A DNA stretch of 64,000 nucleotides. Source: Rahnella bruchi. GTDB lineage: Bacteria; Pseudomonadota; Gammaproteobacteria; Enterobacterales; Enterobacteriaceae. The stretch covers positions 151,252 through 215,251 of the forward strand of contig NZ_QZWI01000006.1 in the NCBI RefSeq assembly GCF_003614975.1, written 5' to 3'. The translations under genes were made by a program, and so were the position numbers. The notes under the pieces are model-generated. The model was not told the DNA's origin, did no database searches, and saw only the letters and a list, made by a program, of their open reading frames with translations. Of this stretch, positions 47,947 to 57,889 are shown one piece after another. The first letter of the stretch is position 1. Each line of letters opens with the position of its first letter.

Positions 47947-48924
47947 TTATCCGCGCTGTTTTTGCAAGGTCAGCGGCCGGTTATCGGCGGCGGGTTCACC
48001 GAAATCTGGCATCCCGTTTTCATCCCAGCGAAGGGTCTTTATGCGCGTATGCCGGTTAGGGTCATAAAGTGGATCACCTTCTATTTCCGTGTAATTTCGC
48101 GCGTGATACACCAGTACATCTTCGCCCTGTTCGTTGCGGGTAAAGCTGTTGTGGCCAGGGCCGAACTGTTTGTTCTGCGCCTGGGTGGTGAACACCGGAT
48201 GCTGAGATTTATGCCAGTTCGCCGGATCCATCAGATTGCTACTGAGATCTGCCCAAAGTAAACCAATACAGTAATTCTCGTCGGTGGCGCTGGCGGAATA
48301 AGTGATGAAAATCTTATCGCCATGGGTGATCACCGCCGGGCCTTCGTTGACCCAAAAACCGATGATTTCCCAATCCAGTTCAGGTTTGGTAAGCAAGACT
48401 GGCGGCGATTTCAGCGTCCACGGGTTTTCCATTTCAGCCAGATACAGATTGGAGTTTCCGCGAATTGCCGGGTCTTTCTGCGCCCACAGATAATAGCTTT
48501 TGCCCTGATGTTCGAAATGCGTGGCATCGAGGGAGAAGCTGTCGATAGGCGTCTGGATCCGGCCTTTCTCCTGCCATTTTCCCGTAAGCGGATCGGCCTC
48601 TTCGCACACCAGCGCATACATCCGGTGCTGGAATAATCCGTCCACAATTTCCTGCGACGGCGCAGCGGCGTAATAGATAACCCATTTATCGTTAATAAAA
48701 TGCAGTTCCGGCGCCCAAATCAGTGCGCTCATCGGTCCGGTTTCAGGTTTATGCCAGACGACGGTCGCTGGCGCGCTGGCAAGGCCGGTCAGCGTTGGCG
48801 AGCGGCGGATCTCCAGCCGGTCATATTCAGGAACCGACGCGATAAAGTAATAGTTTCCGTCGCTGTGCAGCCAGATATGCGGGTCTGCGCGTTGCTCAAT
48901 CAGCGGATTAGGGTAATTACTCAT
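47947..48924 (-). CDS. Glycoside hydrolase family 43, likely arabinofuranosidase/xylosidase
   Basis: A 325-residue five-bladed beta-propeller GH43 enzyme. The three acidic residues expected for the family are D14 (QRADPHIWLH, general base), D133 (FSLDATHFEHQGKSYYLW, pKa modulator) and E194 (WVNEGPAVITHGDK, general acid). GPGHNSF at 255-261 carries the conserved metal-site His. There is no signal peptide, so it is cytoplasmic and should act on short arabino- or xylo-oligosaccharides imported by the GPH transporter that overlaps it by 8 bases. The start RADPHIWLHSDGNYYFIASV resembles exo-alpha-1,5-arabinofuranosidases, but substrate is not proven. Absent from this spot in E. coli. Confidence 0.9.
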   Translation of the reverse strand: MSNYPNPLIEQRADPHIWLHSDGNYYFIASVPEYDRLEIRRSPTLTGLASAPATVVWHKPETGPMSALIWAPELHFINDKWVIYYAAAPSQEIVDGLFQHRMYALVCEEADPLTGKWQEKGRIQTPIDSFSLDATHFEHQGKSYYLWAQKDPAIRGNSNLYLAEMENPWTLKSPPVLLTKPELDWEIIGFWVNEGPAVITHGDKIFITYSASATDENYCIGLLWADLSSNLMDPANWHKSQHPVFTTQAQNKQFGPGHNSFTRNEQGEDVLVYHARNYTEIEGDPLYDPNRHTRIKTLRWDENGMPDFGEPAADNRPLTLQKQRG

Positions 48925-50359
48925 GTTTCAGCTCCTTGCTGTTCAGTGAGACGCTGGCGATATCCGCGTCTTGTGCATTTTTTGCGTCGTGATATTCATT
49001 CAGCTCGCGGTAATTACGGCGACGAATTTCCAGATCAGCCTGAATGGTGCGCATGGTTTCGCGATCCACTTTCAGTAAACGCACCACACCGGCAGTAATC
49101 AGATATCCCACACCTGGGATGATGGTGAACAACAGCACAATGCCGTTGATTGCGTGGTCACTTTGCTGTGTTGCTCCGGCATTGTAGCCATAAGCGGAGA
49201 GCAGGAAGCCGACCATCGCACCCGCCACCGCCAGCCCGCATTTGAGGAAGAACAGGTTGCCGGAGAAGCTGATACCGGTGACGCGTTTCCCGGTTTTCCA
49301 TTCGCCATAATCATCCACATCGGCCATCAGCGACCAGTGCAGCGGGGAAGGGAGCTGGTGCATGATGTTCAGAATGAAGTACGCCACCAGAATCAGCGTT
49401 GTGGCGTGCGGATCGAGGAAATAGAAGCCGCAGGAGAAAATTGTCAGGATGATGTTGGCCCAGAAGAACACTTTCAGTTTGCAGTATTTATCGGTCAGCG
49501 GTTTTGCCAGTGCGCTGCCGATCATCATGCCCACTACGCCCAGGCTGATAAACATACTGGCGAACGACGTGGACTTTTCCATAACCCAGGTGACGTAATA
49601 CATGGTGGCTGCCATCCGGATGAAGCCCGGACAGACGTTGCAGAATGTCAGCAACAGGATGCGCACCCACTGGTCGTTTTTCCATACATCTTTCAGGTCA
49701 GATTTCAGGGCGTGTTTAGAAGGTACCGCTGGCTGGATGCGTTCTTTCACCGAGCTGAAGCAGAACAGGAACATAAACAGCGCGATGATCGCCATCACGC
49801 CCATAGACATCTGATAGCCCTTGGCTTTATCCGCGCCGCCGAAAAAATCCGCCATTGGCAGAAGAGTCGATGACAGGATCAGTGTGGCAATCCCAACCAT
49901 AAAGAAACGGTAAGACTGACAGGCCACACGTTCATGCGGATCGGCAGTAATTACGCCCCCCAGTGAACAGTAAGGAATGTTAATGGCTGTGTAAGTCAGT
50001 GACATCAGGAAGTAGGTGACAAAAGCATAGATAACCTTGCTGTTATAGCTCCATTCTGGCGTGGTGAACATCAGCACGCTGAAAAGAACATACGGCACCG
50101 AAACCCATAACAAATACGGGCGGAACCGTCCCCAGCGGGTGGTCGTGCGATCGGCAATCGCGCCCATGATCGGGTCGGTGACGGCGTCAATGACGCGTAC
50201 TGAAAGCAGTAATACGCCGACCAGCGCCGGTGCTAAACCGAAAACGTCAGTGTAAAAATAATTAAGAAACAGCATGATGGCGCCGCCAATCATATTACAG
50301 CCTGCATCCCCCATGCCGTACGCCACTTTCTCTTTGAACGACAGCGCGCCTTCCTTCAT
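48917..50359 (-). CDS. Glycoside-pentoside-hexuronide (GPH) family sugar transporter
   Basis: A 480-residue, 12-segment cation symporter related to E. coli YicJ, YagG/XynT and MelB. GPH signatures: EKVAYGMGDAGCNMI near residue 10, RVIDAVTDPIMGAIADRTTTRWGRFRPYLL near residues 55-85, and MADVDDYGEWKTGKRVTGISF near residue 340. It should import a pentoside or oligosaccharide for the downstream GH43 enzyme, whose start it overlaps. The last 45 residues (ETMRTIQADLEIRRRN..) are a cytoplasmic tail. First gene of a two-gene operon; no dedicated regulator gene is adjacent. Confidence 0.92.
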   Translation of the reverse strand: MKEGALSFKEKVAYGMGDAGCNMIGGAIMLFLNYFYTDVFGLAPALVGVLLLSVRVIDAVTDPIMGAIADRTTTRWGRFRPYLLWVSVPYVLFSVLMFTTPEWSYNSKVIYAFVTYFLMSLTYTAINIPYCSLGGVITADPHERVACQSYRFFMVGIATLILSSTLLPMADFFGGADKAKGYQMSMGVMAIIALFMFLFCFSSVKERIQPAVPSKHALKSDLKDVWKNDQWVRILLLTFCNVCPGFIRMAATMYYVTWVMEKSTSFASMFISLGVVGMMIGSALAKPLTDKYCKLKVFFWANIILTIFSCGFYFLDPHATTLILVAYFILNIMHQLPSPLHWSLMADVDDYGEWKTGKRVTGISFSGNLFFLKCGLAVAGAMVGFLLSAYGYNAGATQQSDHAINGIVLLFTIIPGVGYLITAGVVRLLKVDRETMRTIQADLEIRRRNYRELNEYHDAKNAQDADIASVSLNSKELKHE

Positions 50360-50387
50360 GGATGTTCTCTCCGGATAGATGTCAAAA

Positions 50388-50410
50388 GGACAGTTGTTAA
50401 AAAACTGTTT
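50388..50410 (-). promoter_or_regulatory. Candidate operator of the GPH/GH43 operon
   Basis: ACAGTTGTTAAAAAACTGT (50390-50408) is a 19-base palindrome with one mismatch per arm pair (8 of 9 paired), centred about 40 bases upstream of the transporter start. Position suits a repressor or activator site. A TGTGA-N6-TAACA sequence at 50498-50513 could be a CRP site. Both are pattern matches only. Confidence 0.4.
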
Positions 50411-50512
50411 GATAGCCCAGAGTATTGGCTCAGGAAGGGAATAAGAGTCAGGAGGTAAGAGTCGTGAAGATGGACGATTTGGTCATCTCAGAAAAAGTGT
50501 GACCTGTATAAC

Positions 50513-50548
50513 AAGACGCCCCGGTAAGTGATTTAGCCGGGGCGTCTG
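50513..50548 (-). terminator. aroP terminator
   Basis: AGACGCCCCGG (50514-50524) and CCGGGGCGTCT (50537-50547) form an 11-base stem just after the aroP stop; a weak T-rich tail follows on the minus strand. Confidence 0.75.
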
Positions 50549-50572
50549 AGAATTTTAAACAATTACTATTGC

Positions 50573-51943
50573 TTAAGCGTTAACGGATTTTCCGCTTTGC
50601 TGATTCTTGATCCAGTAACCGATGCCCAGAACGACAAGCCAGACCGGGATCAGCCATACGGAGATCGCCATGCCAGGGGTCATAGCCATGATCACCAGAA
50701 TCGCCGCCATAAACAGCAGACAGATGTAGTTACCCACCGGATACAGCAGCGCTTTGAACTTAGGTTCCACGCCTTCACGACGTTTAGCCTGACGGAATTT
50801 CATGTGCGCAAGGCTTATCATCGCCCAGTTGATCACCAGTGCAGAAACCACCAGTGCCATCAGCAGACCAAACGCTTCTCCCGGCATCAGATAGTTAATC
50901 AGAACGCAAAGTGCGGTAGTGGCAGCAGAAACGAGGATGGAAGCCACCGGCACGCCGCGTTTGTCGACTTTCATCAGGGATTTTGGCGCGTTGCCTTGCT
51001 GTGCCAGACCGAACAACATGCGGCTGTTACAGTAAACACAGCTGTTGTAGACGGACAGGGCAGCAGTCAGGATCACCACGTTCAGAGCATTCGCAACCAG
51101 TGCATCACCCAGTTCATGGAAGATCAGGACGAACGGGCTGGTGTCTGGCCCGACGCGGGTCCACGGCATCAGGGAAAGCAGTACGGCCAGTGAGCCCACA
51201 TAGAAAATCAGAATGCGGTAGATAACCTGATTGGTGGCTTTAGGAATGCTGATTTCCGGATTATCCGCTTCAGCGGCGGTGATACCGACCAGTTCCAGAC
51301 CACCGAACGAGAACATGATGATGGCCATCATCATGACCAGCCCGGTCATACCATGCGGCAGGAATCCTCCTTGTTCCCAGAGGTTACGTACTGTGGCCTG
51401 CGGACCTGCGGTATCGCTGAACAGTAACCAGCCGCCGAACAGAATCATCGCCACAACGGCAACCACTTTGATGATCGCAAACCAGAATTCCATCTCACCA
51501 AAAACTTTAACGTTGGTGAGGTTGATGGCGTTGATCAGCACGAAAAATACAGCCGCAGAAGCCCATGTTGGGATCTCCGGATACCAGAATTGAATATATT
51601 TACCTACTGCGGTCAGTTCTGCCATCGCCACCAGCACGTACAGAACCCAGTAGTTCCAGCCGGAAGCAAAGCCCGCGAATCCACCCCAGTATTTATAAGC
51701 AAAGTGGCTGAATGAGCCTGCAACCGGCTCCTCAACAACCATTTCACCTAACTGGCGCATAATTAAAAAGGCAATAAAACCTGCAATTGCGTAACCCAGA
51801 ATAATCCCCGGCCCCGCAGACTGAATGACGGAAGCGCTGCCCAGAAACAGCCCTGTGCCGACGGCCCCACCTAGTGCAATCAGCTGAATATGGCGGTTTT
51901 TTAGACCACGCTTCAGCTCATCGCCTTGTTGTTGATCAACCAT
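50573..51943 (-). CDS. aroP: Aromatic amino acid permease AroP
   Basis: A 456-residue APC-superfamily transporter with 12 membrane segments, E. coli length class (457). Signatures: LKRGLKNRHIQLIALGGAVG then TGLFLGSASVIQSAGPGI, MRQLGEMVVEEPVAGSFSHFA and SFGGLELVGITAAEADNPEISIPKA. It imports Phe, Tyr and Trp by proton symport. Tandem TyrR boxes lie upstream (52000-52040). Divergent from pdhR, as in E. coli. Confidence 0.96.
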   Translation of the reverse strand: MVDQQQGDELKRGLKNRHIQLIALGGAVGTGLFLGSASVIQSAGPGIILGYAIAGFIAFLIMRQLGEMVVEEPVAGSFSHFAYKYWGGFAGFASGWNYWVLYVLVAMAELTAVGKYIQFWYPEIPTWASAAVFFVLINAINLTNVKVFGEMEFWFAIIKVVAVVAMILFGGWLLFSDTAGPQATVRNLWEQGGFLPHGMTGLVMMMAIIMFSFGGLELVGITAAEADNPEISIPKATNQVIYRILIFYVGSLAVLLSLMPWTRVGPDTSPFVLIFHELGDALVANALNVVILTAALSVYNSCVYCNSRMLFGLAQQGNAPKSLMKVDKRGVPVASILVSAATTALCVLINYLMPGEAFGLLMALVVSALVINWAMISLAHMKFRQAKRREGVEPKFKALLYPVGNYICLLFMAAILVIMAMTPGMAISVWLIPVWLVVLGIGYWIKNQQSGKSVNA

Positions 51944-51999
51944 TTACCTGTCCTCTGTCATTGGGGCAAAACCCATAACATTCTGCGTGTTATAAAGAA

Positions 52000-52040
52000 T
52001 GTAAGGCGATAATTACACTTTTTGTATTTAATTATTTACG
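52000..52040 (-). promoter_or_regulatory. Tandem TyrR boxes of aroP
   Basis: TGTAAGGCGATAATTACA (52000-52017) fits the TyrR consensus TGTAAA-N6-TTTACA closely. TGTATTTAATTATTTACG (52023-52040) is a weaker second box, 23 bases away start to start. They lie 57-97 bases upstream of aroP, whose E. coli homolog is repressed by TyrR through tandem boxes. Confidence 0.78.
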
Positions 52041-52281
52041 GCTGGATTGTGCCTAAAAAGCAGCATCATCTACCGTTCGGCCAAGAATAGTGGTATGCGC
52101 AAAAGTTTGCACGGGGTTTATGCATCATCTGCATAACAAATAGCCAAATTGACTGGAAAATTGTTCAGGATCTAAAAAATGTGATCTGCGGCTGGGTAAA
52201 AAAGATAAATGATAAGAATTTGTTAAATTGTGCGGGGTCGACGCATTTACTGGGTAGCCATATGGACACAAGGTGAATACT

Positions 52282-52324
52282 TTGTTACTTTACGGCCACG
52301 TTTTTTAAATTGGTATTACCAATT
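52282..52324 (+). promoter_or_regulatory. pdhR-aceEF-lpd promoter with PdhR operator
   Basis: TTGTTA (52282-52287), a 17-base spacer and TTAAAT (52305-52310) form a sigma-70-like promoter. AATTGGTATTACCAATT (52308-52324) is a perfect inverted repeat matching the PdhR consensus ATTGGTnnnACCAAT, overlapping the -10 and start point. PdhR without pyruvate should block this promoter. Confidence 0.9.
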
Positions 52325-52371
52325 GACTCCGGCAACTTACAGAGTCGCTACTCGCAGAGAACAGCACATAT

Positions 52372-53142
52372 ATGGCTTACAGCAAAATCCGACAGCCTAA
52401 GTTATCCGATGTGATCGAGCAGCAACTTGAGTTCCTGATCCTCGAAGGCACTTTGAGACCCGGGGAAAAGCTTCCGCCAGAGCGCGAACTGGCCAAACAG
52501 TTTGATGTATCGCGACCTTCTCTCAGAGAGGCAATCCAAAGCCTGGAAGGGAAGGGGCTACTCCTGCGCCGTCAGGGTGGTGGTACTTTCGTACAAAGTA
52601 ATCTCTGGCAAAGCGTGAGCGATCCGCTGGCCGAATTACTGGCCGACCATCCTGAATCACAATTCGATCTCCTTGAAACACGCCATGCCCTTGAAGGGAT
52701 CGCTGCCTATTACGCGGCGCTTCGTGGCACAGAGGAAGATTTGCAGCGCATTCGCGATTGTCATGTGGTCATTCAGACTGCACAAGACAGCGGGGACCTG
52801 GATGCAGAAGCCGACGCGGTGATGCAGTATCAGGTTGCTGTAACAGAAGCAGCGCATAATGTCGTGCTGCTGCATTTGGTTCGCTGTATGGGACCGATGC
52901 TCGAGAAGAACGTTCGACAGAACTTTGAATTGCTATACTCACGCCGCGAAATGTTGGCGACGGTTAGCAACCACCGCGCCAGTATTTTCGAGGCGATTGT
53001 TGCACGGGAACCAGAAATAGCGCGTGCCGCATCTCACCGTCACCTGGCGTTCATTGAAGAAGTTTTGCTGGATCTCAGCAGGGAACACACCCGGCGGGAT
53101 CGGTCTTTACGACGGCTCCAGCAACGAAAAGATGAAAGTTAA
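52372..53142 (+). CDS. pdhR: Pyruvate dehydrogenase complex repressor PdhR
   Basis: A 256-residue GntR/FadR-family regulator. The N-terminal winged helix includes [20 protein letters not shown] then [17 protein letters not shown] (about residues 25-63), followed by the FCD effector domain that binds pyruvate. It represses its own operon and, in E. coli, also ndh and cyo. The operator lies 48-64 bases upstream of its start. Followed after 162 bases by aceE. Confidence 0.97.
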   Translation: MAYSKIRQPKLSDVIEQQLEFLILEGTLRPGEKLPPERELAKQFDVSRPSLREAIQSLEGKGLLLRRQGGGTFVQSNLWQSVSDPLAELLADHPESQFDLLETRHALEGIAAYYAALRGTEEDLQRIRDCHVVIQTAQDSGDLDAEADAVMQYQVAVTEAAHNVVLLHLVRCMGPMLEKNVRQNFELLYSRREMLATVSNHRASIFEAIVAREPEIARAASHRHLAFIEEVLLDLSREHTRRDRSLRRLQQRKDES

Positions 53143-53304
53143 CCCACGGGGTTAATTTTTAGAGCCTTCATTTGAGGGCTCACGGCAACTACATGACGGG
53201 CCTGTCTTCGTGTGCTTTCTCATCACCAAGACCGTTTTAGAAAGAGCGCAGGAAGACAGGCTCCAGATAAACCAACGTATTAGATACAGATAAGGAAAAG
53301 CACC

Positions 53305-55968
53305 ATGTCAGAACGTGTAAATAATGACGTGGATCCGATCGAAACTCGCGACTGGCTACAAGCGATCGAATCGGTCATCCGTGAAGAAGGTGTTGAGCGT
53401 GCACAGTTCCTGATCGATCAGGTTCTGAGTGAAGCGCGTAAGGGCGGCGTGAGCGTCGCTGCTGGTGCAGCCAGCCGTAACTACGTCAATACCATCGCTG
53501 TTGAAGACGAACCTGAGTACCCAGGTAACCTGGAGCTGGAACGTAACATTCGTACCGCTATCCGCTGGAACGCCATCATGACCGTTCTGCGTGCGTCCAA
53601 GAAAGACCTGGAACTCGGTGGCCACATGGCTTCTTTCCAGTCTTCTGCGACCGTGTACGAAGTGTGTTTCAACCACTTCTTCCGCGCACGCAACGAAAAA
53701 GACGGCGGCGATCTGGTTTACTTCCAGGGCCACATCTCTCCGGGCGTTTACGCACGTGCTTTCCTTGAAGGCCGCCTGACAGAAGACCAGATGAACAATT
53801 TCCGTCAGGAAGTTCACGGTAAAGGTCTGTCTTCTTATCCGCACCCTAAACTGATGCCAGAATTCTGGCAGTTCCCGACCGTTTCCATGGGTCTGGGCCC
53901 AATCGGTGCTATCTATCAGGCTAAGTTCCTGAAATATCTGGAACACCGTGGTCTGAAAGACACTTCCGCACAGCGCGTTTACGCGTTCCTGGGCGACGGT
54001 GAAATGGACGAACCAGAATCCAAAGGTGCGATCACCATCGCCACCCGTGAGAAACTGGACAACCTGTGCTTCATCATCAACTGTAACTTACAGCGTCTTG
54101 ATGGCCCGGTAACCGGTAACGGCAAAATCATCAACGAACTGGACGGCATCTTTGCAGGCGCTGGCTGGAACGTGATCAAAGTGATTTGGGGCAACCGTTG
54201 GGATGAGCTGCTGCGTAAAGATACCAGCGGTAAACTGATCCAGCTGATGAACGAAACCGTTGATGGCGACTACCAGACCTTCAAGTCCCGCGACGGCAAA
54301 TACGTTCGTGAACACTTCTTCGGTAAATACCCTGAAACCGCCGCTCTGGTCAAAGATATGACCGACGACGAAATCTGGGCGCTGAACCGTGGCGGTCATG
54401 ATCCGAAGAAAGTCTTCGCTGCACTGAACAAAGCACAGAACACCAAAGGCCAGCCGACCGTTATCCTTGCGCATACCATTAAAGGTTATGGCATGGGCGA
54501 CGCTGCCGAAGGTAAAAACATTGCTCACCAGGTGAAAAAAATGAACATGGATGGCGTACGCTATATCCGTGATCGTTTCAGCGTGCCAGTTGCCGATGAA
54601 AATCTGGAAAAACTGCCGTACATCACTCTGGAAAAAGACTCTGCAGAATACAAATACCTGCATGAGCGTCGTGCTGCGCTGAAAGGCTACCTGCCGACTC
54701 GTCTGCCAAACTTCACTCAGAAGCTGGAAATGCCGAAACTGGAAGACTTCTCACAACTGCTGGAAGAGCAGAAGAAAGAGATCTCTACCACTATCGCTTT
54801 CGTCCGTGCCCTGAACGTGATGCTGAAAAACGACTCTATTAAAGACCGTCTGGTCCCGATCATCGCCGACGAAGCGCGTACATTCGGTATGGAAGGTCTG
54901 TTCCGTCAGATTGGTATTTACAGCCCGAACGGCCAGCAGTATACCCCGCAGGACCGTGAGCAGGTTGCTTACTATAAAGAAGACGAGAAAGGTCAGATCC
55001 TGCAGGAAGGTATTAACGAACTGGGCGCCGCTTCTTCATGGCTCGCCGCAGCGACTTCTTACAGCACCAATGATCTGCCAATGATCCCGTTCTACATCTA
55101 CTACTCCATGTTCGGTTTCCAGCGTATCGGCGACCTGTGCTGGGCAGCGGGTGACCAGCAGGCGCGTGGCTTCCTGATCGGCGGTACTTCAGGTCGTACT
55201 ACCCTGAACGGCGAAGGTTTGCAGCACGAAGATGGTCATAGCCACATTCAGTCTCTGACTATCCCGAACTGTATTTCTTACGATCCGTCTTACGCTTACG
55301 AAGTCGCTGTCATCATGCATGATGGTCTGGTTCGTATGTACGGCGATGCGCAGGAAAACGTCTACTACTACATCACTACGCTGAACGAAAACTACCATAT
55401 GCCAGCCATGCCAGAAGGCGCGGAAGAAGGCATCCGTAAGGGTATCTACAAGTTAGACACTCTGGAAGGTAGCAAAGGTAAAGTGCAGCTTCTGGGCTCC
55501 GGTTCAATTCTGCGTCACGTACGTGAAGCGGCTGAAATCCTGTCCAAAGACTACGGCGTAGGTTCTGACGTTTACAGCGTGACATCCTTCACTGAACTGG
55601 CCCGCGACGGTCAGGACTGTGAGCGCTGGAACATGCTGCACCCAACCGAAACGCCACGCGTTCCGTACATCGCCCAGGTGATGAGCGACGCGCCAGCGGT
55701 TGCGTCTACCGACTATATGAAACTGTTTGCTGAACAGGTTCGTACTTACGTTCCGGCCAGCGATTATCGCGTACTGGGTACAGACGGCTTCGGTCGTTCA
55801 GACAGCCGCGAAAACCTGCGTCACCACTTCGAGGTGGATGCTTCCTACGTTGTGGTTGCTGCGCTGGGTGAATTGGCTAAACGCGGTGAAATCGAAACGT
55901 CTGTAGTGGCAGAAGCCATTAAGAAATTCGATATCAACCCTGAAAAAGTTAACCCGCGTCTGGCATAA
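53305..55968 (+). CDS. aceE: Pyruvate dehydrogenase E1 component AceE
   Basis: 887 residues, exactly the E. coli length. A homodimeric TPP-dependent E1 that decarboxylates pyruvate and acetylates the lipoyl groups of AceF. The TPP motif begins GDGEMDEPESKGAI near residue 230 and ends IINCNLQRLDGP; the active-site loop region is AHTIKGYGMGDAAEGKNIAHQ near residues 390-412. GATAAGGAAAAGCACC precedes the ATG. First enzyme gene of the pdh operon, 13 bases before aceF. Confidence 0.99.
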   Translation: MSERVNNDVDPIETRDWLQAIESVIREEGVERAQFLIDQVLSEARKGGVSVAAGAASRNYVNTIAVEDEPEYPGNLELERNIRTAIRWNAIMTVLRASKKDLELGGHMASFQSSATVYEVCFNHFFRARNEKDGGDLVYFQGHISPGVYARAFLEGRLTEDQMNNFRQEVHGKGLSSYPHPKLMPEFWQFPTVSMGLGPIGAIYQAKFLKYLEHRGLKDTSAQRVYAFLGDGEMDEPESKGAITIATREKLDNLCFIINCNLQRLDGPVTGNGKIINELDGIFAGAGWNVIKVIWGNRWDELLRKDTSGKLIQLMNETVDGDYQTFKSRDGKYVREHFFGKYPETAALVKDMTDDEIWALNRGGHDPKKVFAALNKAQNTKGQPTVILAHTIKGYGMGDAAEGKNIAHQVKKMNMDGVRYIRDRFSVPVADENLEKLPYITLEKDSAEYKYLHERRAALKGYLPTRLPNFTQKLEMPKLEDFSQLLEEQKKEISTTIAFVRALNVMLKNDSIKDRLVPIIADEARTFGMEGLFRQIGIYSPNGQQYTPQDREQVAYYKEDEKGQILQEGINELGAASSWLAAATSYSTNDLPMIPFYIYYSMFGFQRIGDLCWAAGDQQARGFLIGGTSGRTTLNGEGLQHEDGHSHIQSLTIPNCISYDPSYAYEVAVIMHDGLVRMYGDAQENVYYYITTLNENYHMPAMPEGAEEGIRKGIYKLDTLEGSKGKVQLLGSGSILRHVREAAEILSKDYGVGSDVYSVTSFTELARDGQDCERWNMLHPTETPRVPYIAQVMSDAPAVASTDYMKLFAEQVRTYVPASDYRVLGTDGFGRSDSRENLRHHFEVDASYVVVAALGELAKRGEIETSVVAEAIKKFDINPEKVNPRLA

Positions 55969-55981
55969 GAGGTAAAGACAG

Positions 55982-57886
55982 ATGGCTATTGAAATTAACG
56001 TACCGGACATCGGTGCAGATGCAGTGGAAGTCACCGAAATTATGGTGAAGGTGGGCGATAAGGTTGAAGTTGAACAATCGCTGATCACCGTTGAAGGCGA
56101 CAAAGCTTCTATGGAAGTGCCTTCTCCACAGGCTGGCGTGGTCAAAGAAATTAAAGTTGCGGTCGGCGATACCGTCGAGACCGGCAAACTGATTATGATC
56201 TTTGAAGCCGCCGACGGTGCTGCTGATGCAGCACCCGCGAAACAGGAAGCGAAAGCAGAAGCAAATGTTCAAGAGAACGCTGCCGCTGCGCCTGCTTCGA
56301 GCGAAAGCAAAGAAGTGAACGTGCCTGATATCGGTGGCGACGAAGTTGAAGTCACAGAAATCATGGTAAAAGTAGGCGACACCGTGACAGCTGAGCAATC
56401 GCTGATCACCGTAGAAGGCGACAAAGCCTCTATGGAAGTCCCTGCGCCGTTCGCGGGCAAAGTTAAAGAAATCAAAATCGCTGCGGGCGACAAAGTCAGC
56501 ACCGGTTCTCTGATCATGGTCTTCGAAGTTGCAGGTTCTGGTGCAGCAGCACCGGCCGCAGCAGCAGAAACCAAATCAGACGCGGCTCCAGCAGCTCCAG
56601 CTCAGACCGGCAGCAAAGAAGTGAACGTACCAGATATCGGTGGCGACGAAGTTGAAGTCACTGAAATCATGGTTAAAGTTGGCGATAAAATCAGTGCAGA
56701 ACAGTCACTGATCACCGTTGAAGGCGATAAAGCTTCAATGGAAGTCCCGGCACCGTTCGCGGGCACCGTGAAAGAAATCAAAATCGCTGCGGGCGACAAA
56801 GTCAGCACCGGCTCTCTGATCATGGTCTTCGAAGTAGAAGGCGCTGCGCCTGCTGCTCCGGCGGCTAAGAAAGAAGAAGCGGCTGCACCTGCGAAACAGG
56901 AACAGAAAGCGGCTGCCCCTGCTGCTTCAGCCGCGAGCAAAGGCGAATTCGCTGAGAACGACGCTTACGTTCACGCCACGCCGGTTATCCGTCGTCTGGC
57001 CCGTGAATTCGGCGTTAATCTGGCGAAAGTCAAAGGGACTGGCCGTAAAGGTCGTATCCTGCGCGAAGACGTTCAGACTTACGTGAAAGACGCAGTCAAA
57101 CGTGCTGAAGCCGCTCCGGCAGCAGCAACGGGTGGCGGTCTGCCGGGCATGCTGCCTTGGCCGAAAGTAGACTTCAGCAAGTTCGGTGAGATTGAAGAAG
57201 TTGAGCTGGGCCGTATCCAGAAAATCTCTGGTGCGAACCTGAGCCGTAACTGGGTGATGATCCCGCACGTTACGCACTTCGACAAAACCGATATCACTGA
57301 GCTGGAAGCGTTCCGTAAACAGCAGAACGATGAAGCCGCTAAACGCAAACTGGACGTGAAATTCACCCCGGTCGTCTTCATCATGAAAGCCGTTGCCGCT
57401 GCGCTTGAGCAGATGCCACGCTTCAACAGTTCACTGTCTGAAGATGGTCAGAAACTGACGCTGAAAAAATACATCAACATCGGTGTGGCGGTAGATACGC
57501 CAAACGGTCTGGTTGTTCCGGTCTTCAAAGACGTGAACAAGAAAGGCATCGCCGAGTTGTCCCGTGAGCTGATGGCTATCTCCAAGAAAGCCCGTGACGG
57601 TAAACTGACTGCTGGCGAAATGCAGGGCGGTTGCTTCACTATCTCCAGCCTCGGTGGTATCGGGACGACCCACTTCGCGCCAATCGTCAACGCGCCGGAA
57701 GTGGCTATCCTCGGTGTTTCCAAGTCTGCTATCGAGCCAGTCTGGAACGGTAAAGAGTTCACACCGCGTCTGATGATGCCAATGTCGCTCTCCTTCGACC
57801 ACCGTGTCATTGACGGTGCCGATGGTGCGCGCTTCATTACCATCATCAACAACGTGTTGTCTGACATTCGCCGCCTGGTGATGTAA
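55982..57886 (+). CDS. aceF: Dihydrolipoyl acetyltransferase AceF (three lipoyl domains)
   Basis: A 634-residue E2 core (E. coli 630). Three lipoyl domains carry the modified lysines K41, K148 and K250, each in [10 protein letters not shown]. Ala/Pro-rich linkers join them. The peripheral-subunit-binding domain [20 protein letters not shown] starts near residue 328, and the catalytic domain has H607 and D611 in [10 protein letters not shown]. It passes acetyl groups to CoA. The second and third lipoyl domains are nearly the same at DNA level. Confidence 0.98.
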   Translation: MAIEINVPDIGADAVEVTEIMVKVGDKVEVEQSLITVEGDKASMEVPSPQAGVVKEIKVAVGDTVETGKLIMIFEAADGAADAAPAKQEAKAEANVQENAAAAPASSESKEVNVPDIGGDEVEVTEIMVKVGDTVTAEQSLITVEGDKASMEVPAPFAGKVKEIKIAAGDKVSTGSLIMVFEVAGSGAAAPAAAAETKSDAAPAAPAQTGSKEVNVPDIGGDEVEVTEIMVKVGDKISAEQSLITVEGDKASMEVPAPFAGTVKEIKIAAGDKVSTGSLIMVFEVEGAAPAAPAAKKEEAAAPAKQEQKAAAPAASAASKGEFAENDAYVHATPVIRRLAREFGVNLAKVKGTGRKGRILREDVQTYVKDAVKRAEAAPAAATGGGLPGMLPWPKVDFSKFGEIEEVELGRIQKISGANLSRNWVMIPHVTHFDKTDITELEAFRKQQNDEAAKRKLDVKFTPVVFIMKAVAAALEQMPRFNSSLSEDGQKLTLKKYINIGVAVDTPNGLVVPVFKDVNKKGIAELSRELMAISKKARDGKLTAGEMQGGCFTISSLGGIGTTHFAPIVNAPEVAILGVSKSAIEPVWNGKEFTPRLMMPMSLSFDHRVIDGADGARFITIINNVLSDIRRLVM

Positions 57887-57889
57887 GCG

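Larger units (their letters stand above)
51944..52371. other. Divergent aroP / pdhR control region
   Basis: About 430 bases with no gene. It holds the aroP TyrR boxes at the left and the pdhR promoter and operator at the right. The A+T-rich middle (52080-52240) has no element I can name. Confidence 0.6.

Noticed and set aside
49154..49873. 239-codon plus-strand frame in the GPH transporter
   Set aside because: Antisense shadow of a certain membrane protein; His/Gln-rich mirror composition.
56022..56850. Regular DNA repeats suggestive of a repeat array
   Set aside because: They are the coding repeats of the three AceF lipoyl domains, not a CRISPR or satellite.
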